Of a stretch of DNA of 17,539 nt, positions 7,704 through 14,325 are shown piece by piece. Every line of letters begins with the position of its first letter. Position 1 is the stretch's first letter. Position numbers and translations under genes: made by a program. Source of the stretch: Planctomycetaceae bacterium. GTDB taxonomy: Bacteria; Planctomycetota; Planctomycetia; Pirellulales; Thermoguttaceae. The stretch is from positions 1 through 17,539 of the forward strand of contig JAITST010000531.1 in assembly GCA_031287585.1 (NCBI GenBank). Reading direction: 5' to 3'. A model generated the notes under the pieces. That model worked only from the letters and a program-made list of their open reading frames with translations. It did no database searches and was not told the DNA's origin.

Positions 7704-7777
7704 GTAGTGGTAAAATAATTTATTACTACTGGAGTTGTTCCAGTTTAGACACCATAATATGTAACAGCCCCCCTGTT
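7704..7777 (+). promoter_or_regulatory. Structured leader: three hairpins before the exosortase gene
   Basis: First hairpin: 7704-7714 pairs with 7719-7729 (11 bp, two of them G-U) around an ATAA loop. Second: ACTGGA (7728-7733) pairs with TCCAGT (7739-7744), sharing two bases with the first, so the two compete at the junction. Third: AACAG (7763-7767) pairs with CTGTT (7773-7777) around CCCCC. None is followed directly by a long T tract. The last lies about 28 nt before the start codon, close enough to affect initiation. No known riboswitch family is recognised. Confidence 0.4.
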
Positions 7778-7805
7778 GGGTGCGTATTTTTTAGGGAAAT
7801 TTAAT

Positions 7806-9083
7806 ATGTCGGAAACAAATCGAAACGATAATTTGCCGGAGAAGCAGAATGTTCCTCTGCAACCGCAGCAGCCCAATCAACCGAACGTTAATCAGGCGAA
7901 CACTTCACAACCTAACGTTAATCAGGCGGATAATGATGCAAGTAAACCCGTTGGTGCTGGCGGTAAGCCGCGTGGTACTTTTAAGGCGGGTGATTTGCCT
8001 ACTGGTCAAGCGGCTGGCGGTGATGGCGGTCGTAACCGGCATTTCGCAGAACAGCAAACTACGTTTGTTCCGGGTGCGAACGTGAACGATGGTGCTACTA
8101 TGCACACCGCTGTTTCTATGGTTAATAACACAGCCACTGTAAAAAGTGTTTTGCCGGTTCGTAAGAAACTTCCTTACGTTGCGGCGTTTGAAAACCAACG
8201 ATTGCTCGCGCTAGTGTTGTTACTGTTACTCGGTGTTTGGTCGTATTTTCCGGCGATTCAACTGATGATTAATAGTTGGTACATGTACGTTGACTACTCA
8301 CACGGATACCTTGTCGCTCCGCTTTGCGTGTTTTTCTTATACGTGCGTCGCGGTTCATATCCGGGAACTACGAAACGGCTTTGTTGGTACGGGCTTATCC
8401 CGATTGTGTTATGTATAGTGATGCGTGCGCGTGCGGCAATACGTTTTGAGGACGCAATTGAGGCGTGGTCGATGATATTTTGGATTATCGGGACGGTTTG
8501 GTTTTTGTATGGAACGCGAGTGATTATGTGGGCGTTGCCGTCGCTTTTGTTCCTTATGTTTATGATTCCGTTGCCTTATTCGCTCGAATACGATTGGCGG
8601 CAGGAATTACAGAAGATTGCAGCGACGGTCTCGGCGACTATGCTTCAGACGCTCGGAGAACCGGCTGTTAGATTACAAAATACAATACATATTGGAAACT
8701 TGATTATAGGTGTTGAGTCGGCATGCAGCGGGTTACGTTTTTTGATTAGTTTCTTCGCACTCGGTTACGGGGCGGTTTTGCTGATGCGGCGGCCATGGTG
8801 GCAGAACTTGTTTGTGTTTGTGATGGTGTTGCCGATAGCGATACTATCGAACGCATGCAGGATAACATTGACGGCGTTGATGTTGCTTCACGCGAAAGTG
8901 ATGTTGTTGGCGTTCACGAAAGAAAAAAATGTAAGTGCGTTCGCAGACGAAGTTTCAGGTATTGCGATGATATTTGTAGCGATGGCGGTTTTTATCTTGA
9001 TGTTGTGGTATCTTGGTAAGATTTTCCGCCGTGTTAGTATGTTTGACGTGCAGCCGGTTCGAGACAACGGTGGTGCGGTGTAA
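7806..9083 (+). CDS. xrtU: Exosortase (planctomycete type, probably XrtU) with a long QN-rich N-terminal tail
   Basis: Exosortases are membrane transpeptidase-like enzymes that cut and sort proteins with C-terminal tags, and are usually tied to exopolysaccharide production. From ATG 7806 (AGGG ribosome binding site 9-10 nt upstream) the protein has 425 residues. Residues 1-120 are a hydrophilic Gln/Asn/Pro-rich tail with a repeated PNVNQA unit. The rest is about eight membrane segments. Hallmarks are YVDYSHGYLVAP (about 161-172), the active-site Cys in ESACSGLRFL (C307), and Arg in SNACRITL (R352). The third catalytic position is a His about 30 residues later (H-x-x-x-G); here the segment reads ADEVSG, placing Asp381 there. 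It is followed at 77 nt by the Wzz/BY-kinase-like gene, a usual partner of planctomycete exosortases. No sorting target is in the window. The XrtU subtype is inferred from phylum context. Confidence 0.85.
   Translation: MSETNRNDNLPEKQNVPLQPQQPNQPNVNQANTSQPNVNQADNDASKPVGAGGKPRGTFKAGDLPTGQAAGGDGGRNRHFAEQQTTFVPGANVNDGATMHTAVSMVNNTATVKSVLPVRKKLPYVAAFENQRLLALVLLLLLGVWSYFPAIQLMINSWYMYVDYSHGYLVAPLCVFFLYVRRGSYPGTTKRLCWYGLIPIVLCIVMRARAAIRFEDAIEAWSMIFWIIGTVWFLYGTRVIMWALPSLLFLMFMIPLPYSLEYDWRQELQKIAATVSATMLQTLGEPAVRLQNTIHIGNLIIGVESACSGLRFLISFFALGYGAVLLMRRPWWQNLFVFVMVLPIAILSNACRITLTALMLLHAKVMLLAFTKEKNVSAFADEVSGIAMIFVAMAVFILMLWYLGKIFRRVSMFDVQPVRDNGGAV
7878..7928 (+). repeat. Direct repeat in the exosortase N-terminal tail
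   Basis: Two 21-bp copies (7878-7898 and 7908-7928) differ at one base and are spaced with a 30-bp period. They keep the reading frame and encode the repeated QPNVNQA unit of the QN-rich tail. This is a site where copy number could vary between strains. Confidence 0.8.
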
Positions 9084-9160
9084 GGGACGTAGAGTTTGTT
9101 GGCTGGGCGTACCACGTTAGAATAAACAAACAGTAAACTGTAATTAAGGAAGGTATTGAC

Positions 9161-11455
9161 ATGAGTAACAATATAGCGATGACTGACGCTAATATGCCTG
9201 TTGGACCAGATCCAATGGGTGGCGATGTTATGGGCGGTGACGCAGGTTATGATGGGCAATATCCTCATCAACCGCCGCGAATGAAGGCATCTATCGACTC
9301 TACCGAAACGTCGAAAATGAATCCGCATATTCTTATTTTGATGCTGCTTTCCGGATTCAAACGTTCGTGGAAGTGGGCGTTGCCGACAGGTATCATCACG
9401 GGACTTATTGCCGCGGTTTGTCTCTACGTCACGTTTCCGGTTAAATACGAGGCGAAAGCGTGGTTGCGAATTAGTTATGAAAAACCGTACTATGTTTATA
9501 ACGATAAGGCAACTCAAAGTTACGACCAGTTCGTTCAAACGCAATTTATGTTGATAAAAAGTCCGCTGATTCTCAAGAGGGTTTTGGATCAGCCATCGGT
9601 TACACGCTCGCCGGAGGTGTTGAAACAGCGTGACCAAGTTCAGTGGTTGTCGAACAAACTGGTTTTGAGGTCTGAAAACAAGTCTGAATTAATCACCATT
9701 TCGATACAGATGGAAGATCCGCGTCAGGCGGAGATTATCGTCAATAGTGTTGTTGATGCGTTTATGGCTAACAATAGCAGCGACACAAACAATTGGCACA
9801 CTAAGCTTCTCAATCAACTTCAAATTGAAATCAATCGTCAACAAGCGGAAGCGAAACTGGCGCAGTCGCAGATAAATCGTAGTTTGAGGAGGGCAGCGGA
9901 GGCAGGTGCGTCGCAAACTGGCGGAGAGAACCGTAGCGGTTTCAAAGTCGAAGATTCGATTCAACGTGACGTTTACCTTGCGGAAGGAGAACTCGTTCGT
10001 ATTTCGACTCAAATGAAAACCATCGAGCAAATGTTGAGCGACCCGACGATGACCGCACCGGATGCAGTTGTCGAAGCGGCGATTGTGCAAGACCCGTTGT
10101 TACAACAGTTGACAATGGAACGCCAACAACTTGAAGAACAGAAAGAGTTGGATCAGTACAAAAATCTTCCGCCAACCGACCGCAGACTTGTGAAAATAAA
10201 TAATCAAATCACTGCTCTGACTGACCGGATTAACAAGTATATTCTCAAACTTCAGGACTTGAAACCGCAAGAATTAAACAGTATGCGGCGGCAGAACCTT
10301 GAGATTCAACTAGACGAAAAACGGATGGCGGTCTTGAGTCAAGAGCGGCTCGTTGAAACGTTGCGGAAACGGCGTGATGAGCAATCGACAAACACGACAC
10401 GTGCCGTTGTTGATTTGAGCGATGTCAATTTCAGGCAGGCGGAGTTGCAACGCATCAATGCGGTACTAGACCAGTTGGCGACGCGAATGGTGACGTTACA
10501 GACGGAATCAACTGCACCTAATCGTATTTCAATTTGTGAGAAAGCAGCGACACCGCGTCAGCCCAACAATGCACAGATGGTCTCATTTGTTGGTATGGGG
10601 GCGATTGGTTGTTTTTGTTTTCCTTTTTTCATTGGTATCGCGGCAGAACGGATGAGACCGCGTTTGTATCATACGTCGCAGATTCGTGCGGCTATATCGA
10701 ATGTGCTTATTGGTGAGATTATGGAACCTCCGGTATCGTGGATTCACGGTGCAACGTTCCGTAAACGGTTAGCGCGTTATCGGGAGAGCGTTCATAGTTG
10801 GTGTACACATTTGCTCTTGAGTCATCCGTTCAATATGTGTCGAACGTTGGCAGTGGCGAGTGTTGCTGGTGACGATGGTAAAACGTTTTTGGCGATACAG
10901 GTTGCGGTTGCGATGGCACAGATGAAGAGCGGACCGGTGTTGCTCATAGACGGCGATATGCGGGTCGGACGGTTACATTTACTGTTCGGAAACGAAGAGC
11001 CGGGGATCGGTTTGGCGGACGTGTTGTCATTTCAGAAAGGAATTGGTGAAGCGATTGTCCAGAATGAAAAAGAACCGAATTTACATTTGTTGTCGTCGGG
11101 AAATCTGGATGTTTCACCATACGAGTTACTAGGCGACGGACGTTTTCGTGAGTTGCTTGATATGTTGGAAAGTCATTACTCGCTGGTGATGGTGGTGTTG
11201 CCGCCGGTGGCGAACGCGGCTGAATCATTGGTTATGGCACAGAGCGTTGACTCTGTACTGTTGTGCGTAAGACAAGGCGAAACAGTTCTCGCGGCTATGG
11301 AAGACGTATTCAGAAAACTGATTAATACGGGTAGTAACGTTGACGGCGTAGTAGTAAAAGACATCCCCTACTCACAAATGGCAGGCAAAGACGGTGGATT
11401 CCAAGACAAGGTTGAGCAAATACGTCTGGCACATTTGTTACAGTATTCAGATTAG
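9161..11455 (+). CDS. Wzz/GumC-like chain-length protein fused to a degenerate BY-kinase-like ATPase
   Basis: This 764-residue inner-membrane protein has the order of bacterial tyrosine autokinases for polysaccharide export. A Gly/Met-rich cytoplasmic start is followed by TM1 (about 72-92), a periplasmic Wzz region with long coiled coils (about 210-240, 270-290, 315-450), TM2 (about 473-495), then a cytoplasmic ATPase domain (about 558-750). Walker A is present (GDDGKT, 570-575), as is Walker A' (LLIDGDMR, 594-601). The Walker B segment reads LVMVVLPPV (675-683) where the family has a hydrophobic run ending D-T/S-P-P, so the key Asp is absent. The C-terminus (LLQYSD) has one Tyr instead of a cluster. 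It may regulate chain length without tyrosine autophosphorylation. A strong ribosome binding site, AAGGAAGG, lies 7 nt before ATG 9161. It forms an operon with the exosortase gene and is followed by a strong terminator. Confidence 0.85.
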   Translation: MSNNIAMTDANMPVGPDPMGGDVMGGDAGYDGQYPHQPPRMKASIDSTETSKMNPHILILMLLSGFKRSWKWALPTGIITGLIAAVCLYVTFPVKYEAKAWLRISYEKPYYVYNDKATQSYDQFVQTQFMLIKSPLILKRVLDQPSVTRSPEVLKQRDQVQWLSNKLVLRSENKSELITISIQMEDPRQAEIIVNSVVDAFMANNSSDTNNWHTKLLNQLQIEINRQQAEAKLAQSQINRSLRRAAEAGASQTGGENRSGFKVEDSIQRDVYLAEGELVRISTQMKTIEQMLSDPTMTAPDAVVEAAIVQDPLLQQLTMERQQLEEQKELDQYKNLPPTDRRLVKINNQITALTDRINKYILKLQDLKPQELNSMRRQNLEIQLDEKRMAVLSQERLVETLRKRRDEQSTNTTRAVVDLSDVNFRQAELQRINAVLDQLATRMVTLQTESTAPNRISICEKAATPRQPNNAQMVSFVGMGAIGCFCFPFFIGIAAERMRPRLYHTSQIRAAISNVLIGEIMEPPVSWIHGATFRKRLARYRESVHSWCTHLLLSHPFNMCRTLAVASVAGDDGKTFLAIQVAVAMAQMKSGPVLLIDGDMRVGRLHLLFGNEEPGIGLADVLSFQKGIGEAIVQNEKEPNLHLLSSGNLDVSPYELLGDGRFRELLDMLESHYSLVMVVLPPVANAAESLVMAQSVDSVLLCVRQGETVLAAMEDVFRKLINTGSNVDGVVVKDIPYSQMAGKDGGFQDKVEQIRLAHLLQYSD

Positions 11456-11478
11456 AGATTGACATTTTCACACAAAAC

Positions 11479-11515
11479 AGCAGCCCGAAGCGTTAAACAC
11501 TTCGGGCTGTTTTTT
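11479..11515 (+). terminator. Strong intrinsic terminator after the exosortase/Wzz operon
   Basis: CAGCCCGAAG (11481-11490) and CTTCGGGCTG (11500-11509) form a perfect 10-bp GC-rich stem around a 9-nt loop, followed at once by six T (11510-11515). It lies 24 nt after the upstream stop codon. On the other strand the stem is followed by a weaker T-rich stretch, so it may also help end the convergent kinase transcript. Confidence 0.95.
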
Positions 11516-11564
11516 ACGCCATTCAAATCTTCGTACTGAAAACTGTTGAAAATCATGACCAACA

Positions 11565-14234
11565 TCAACCATTATCAGTATAGCCAACAAACGACAGAAT
11601 CATTTTAATTAGATTGTCACGGTTTACTGGTTTTGGTAGATACTCGTCGCAACCGGCTTGTATAGTTTTTTCACGGTCGCCTGCCAGAGCGTGGGCTGTT
11701 ACCGCTATTATCGGGCGTTTGTATCCTTGTTTTCTTAACCGTGTTGTTGCTTCGTACCCGTCTAGCACCGGCATTTGCATATCCATTAGTATTACATCAA
11801 ACGGCTCTCCGGCGGCTTCCGCTTCGCTTACCTTTTCGACTCCTATCTGTCCGTTGTCTGCAACCGTAATCTCACATCCTGCGTCTTTGAGTTGTGCCGA
11901 GATTACCAGTTGGTTTATCTTGGTGTCCTCTACAAGCAGTATCCGCCGCCCCGCCAATACTCTCGTGTAATCTTTGTGAATCGAACTCTCTGTTATGTTT
12001 TGTATCGCCTCATCTTTCGGCAGTTGCGTTGGTCTCAATGCTTTCAATGCGTTTTCATCTGATGCAGCCAACGCACGAAACATAAACCTGAACGTACTTC
12101 CGACACCTATCATACTCGTTACATCAATCCGTCCGCCCAATGCTTCCGCTACACTCTTCGATACCGACAAGCCAATTCCTATTCCGCCGTAACGACGAGT
12201 CAACGATGCGTCCGCTTGCGAGAACGGTTTGAATATCAACTCTAAATCTTCGGGAACAATACCGATACCGGTATCGGCGACAGAGAAGAATATATTTTGT
12301 TCGCCTGTGTTAATGTTGGTACGTTGTACCGAGTCGTCGTTATGCAAAATTCCGTTTTGCAATTCAGCCAAGTCCGCACCGTATTCGATTTTTATCGTAC
12401 CCTTCTCTGTGAACTTGATTGCGTTGCCAATCATATTTACCAACACTTGACGGATACGGGCGGGGTCACTCAGGATATACTCTGGAACGTTACCGTTGTC
12501 AGTCACTGTCAACGTAATCGGCTTGTTTTCGACACGTTGCAACATTATTCTCGTTATCTCGGCTAACAACGCACGCACGTTCACCGGTACCTGTTCGACT
12601 TTCAAATCCTTGTCGCCGTCGAACACCGCGAATTCAAGTATGTCGTTAATTATCGCGAGCAAGTCGTTACCGTTACCGACAATTTGATTGAGCGACATTT
12701 GACATTCGTCACGTTCATCGGGCAGACAACGTTGCAGTAATTTTCGCCCAATAACGTCCGTATATCCGAGTATCGCGTTGAGCGGCGTGCGGATTTCGTG
12801 ACTCATATTCGTTAGGAAGTGAGTTTTAGCACGCGACGCATTTTCCGCGACGTGTTCCGCTTCCGTCAGTTCGAGTACCGTTATCTGCAACTTATCCGCG
12901 AGCGAACTTTTCGCCTCGCTAATTTTTTGTAGATGTGTAATGAATACCATGCTGCCGAAAAACAGAGCGACAACAGCGATGAAGAAACAGTACGGAAAAA
13001 TTTTGCCGCGTCGTAAGTGTTCTAACATAACGTTGGCGTGGAAGTCAATTCCGAACACGCCGTCGAATTTGCCGTCCGGTGTCCAGAGCGGTTCGGCGAC
13101 TGTGAACCAACTACCCCAACTGTCACTCTCAAACGCGACATTGACCGCACCGCGTTTCGCTTCGCAAACGTAGCGGAAGAGCGGTGTCGTTTCATAGACT
13201 TCGCCGATTTGCGTCGGGCGTTCGCCTATGTCGATGAGTAAATTGTGATTCGCGTCAGAGATTGGAGAGACAACAAACCGTAATCTATCTTCCTCACCAT
13301 CAATCTGACGCAGCGTGTATGCATAACCGATATAAGCGTTCGCGGTAACGGGTAAGTCGCACGCATCCATTAGCTGTAAGTAGTTAATATCATTTTCAGG
13401 TGTTCCATCTTCCGCACGTACCCGGAACTCAACCTCAATACCATCAGGAATCCGTAAAACACACGAGTTTTGTGTACCGGAATAAACGTCGAACCAATCT
13501 GTAAAATTGTCAGGTTGATAACAACGCCGCCATTGAAGACGAAAAGTTGGGTGTTCAAGGTTACTCTGCCGCTCACTCCACCAAACAGCAATATATTTTG
13601 TACTTTTTTGGTACGCCTGGTTGTCACCTGTAATCGCGACAAGTCCCCACTGATTGCGTCGGACTTGCGTTTGTGAGTAATCTGTTTGGAGTGTATTGCC
13701 TGCGACAACGATACCGTTTGAGATTTGTGCGGTCAGATTTTCGGGCGGTTCAAGTTTTCTAGATATATCACTAATATCGTACTGGGAATAATTGACTCGT
13801 TCAGTGACGTTCGCTACATCATGCGTGAATTGTTCGACAGATTGCGGTGAAACAGGAGCAGTCCAGTCGGAGAAAAGTTCCTCGTGACCGAGTTGAATTT
13901 TCCAGTTTTCAAACTGCATTATAACGTGGGCATAAGAGTTTGCAGTTTTGGCGAAGTAACCGAACCAGACAAGTTTTTGAATGTTGACAGTCGAGATAAT
14001 ACAAGCAACGCCGAGTATAACAATGCCAATAAAAATTCCCCAGCCAGACAAAATAAAACGCGGGGTCATCCGCTGTCTCGCCACCCAAAACGTAAGCCCG
14101 ACCATACAAGTAAAAAGCAAAACCACGACAACAATAAGGTCGTAATAAATAGTAAAGTCGTAACCGATTAGTTTATAGTCTTCTATCATCAGTATAAAGA
14201 TTTGGCGAAACAAAACGCCGGAGTAAATGGTCAA
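11565..14234 (-). CDS. Hybrid sensor histidine kinase with a large extracytoplasmic (Cache-like) domain
   Basis: This 889-residue membrane sensor has two N-terminal membrane segments (about 32-54 and 60-82), an extracytoplasmic region (about 83-410) and a third segment (about 412-432). The end of the sensor region (PDGKFDGVFGIDFHANVM) resembles a double-Cache ligand-binding fold. Then come a short coiled coil, HisKA (HFLTNMSHEIRTPLNAILG, phospho-acceptor His479), and HATPase (N604 in MIGNAIKF, ADTGIGI at 653-659, RYGGIGIGLSVSK at 681-693). A C-terminal receiver domain has acidic pair E769/D770, phospho-acceptor D818 in ILMDMQMP, and K868 in LPKP. All key residues are present, so it should be active. 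No output domain follows the receiver, so phosphate probably passes to another protein. The TTG at 14234 has AGGGA 11 nt upstream; ATG 14189 is an alternative start. It lies 91 nt after the FecR-like gene on the same strand, with no terminator seen between. Confidence 0.9.
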   Translation of the reverse strand: MTIYSGVLFRQIFILMIEDYKLIGYDFTIYYDLIVVVVLLFTCMVGLTFWVARQRMTPRFILSGWGIFIGIVILGVACIISTVNIQKLVWFGYFAKTANSYAHVIMQFENWKIQLGHEELFSDWTAPVSPQSVEQFTHDVANVTERVNYSQYDISDISRKLEPPENLTAQISNGIVVAGNTLQTDYSQTQVRRNQWGLVAITGDNQAYQKSTKYIAVWWSERQSNLEHPTFRLQWRRCYQPDNFTDWFDVYSGTQNSCVLRIPDGIEVEFRVRAEDGTPENDINYLQLMDACDLPVTANAYIGYAYTLRQIDGEEDRLRFVVSPISDANHNLLIDIGERPTQIGEVYETTPLFRYVCEAKRGAVNVAFESDSWGSWFTVAEPLWTPDGKFDGVFGIDFHANVMLEHLRRGKIFPYCFFIAVVALFFGSMVFITHLQKISEAKSSLADKLQITVLELTEAEHVAENASRAKTHFLTNMSHEIRTPLNAILGYTDVIGRKLLQRCLPDERDECQMSLNQIVGNGNDLLAIINDILEFAVFDGDKDLKVEQVPVNVRALLAEITRIMLQRVENKPITLTVTDNGNVPEYILSDPARIRQVLVNMIGNAIKFTEKGTIKIEYGADLAELQNGILHNDDSVQRTNINTGEQNIFFSVADTGIGIVPEDLELIFKPFSQADASLTRRYGGIGIGLSVSKSVAEALGGRIDVTSMIGVGSTFRFMFRALAASDENALKALRPTQLPKDEAIQNITESSIHKDYTRVLAGRRILLVEDTKINQLVISAQLKDAGCEITVADNGQIGVEKVSEAEAAGEPFDVILMDMQMPVLDGYEATTRLRKQGYKRPIIAVTAHALAGDREKTIQAGCDEYLPKPVNRDNLIKMILSFVGYTDNG

Positions 14235-14325
14235 ACAATCTAGCGTCCCTTAAATTAAAAATTAAACCAGCGGAACGACTCGCGACTATGATAACACCAG
14301 AAAGCGGATAAGAATAGTGGGGGTC

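Larger units (their letters stand above)
7360..7805. other. Intergenic region upstream of the exosortase gene
   Basis: This is 446 nt of T-rich plus-strand sequence without a credible gene. The left part shows no convincing terminator after malQ. A weak promoter-like pair lies at 7597-7626. The right part (7704-7777) holds a run of hairpins close to the exosortase start. I recognise no known riboswitch or small RNA. Confidence 0.5.

Noticed and set aside
7763..7777. AACAG-CCCCC-CTGTT as an intrinsic terminator
   Set aside because: Only a 5-bp stem, and no T tract follows directly; better treated as part of the leader structure.
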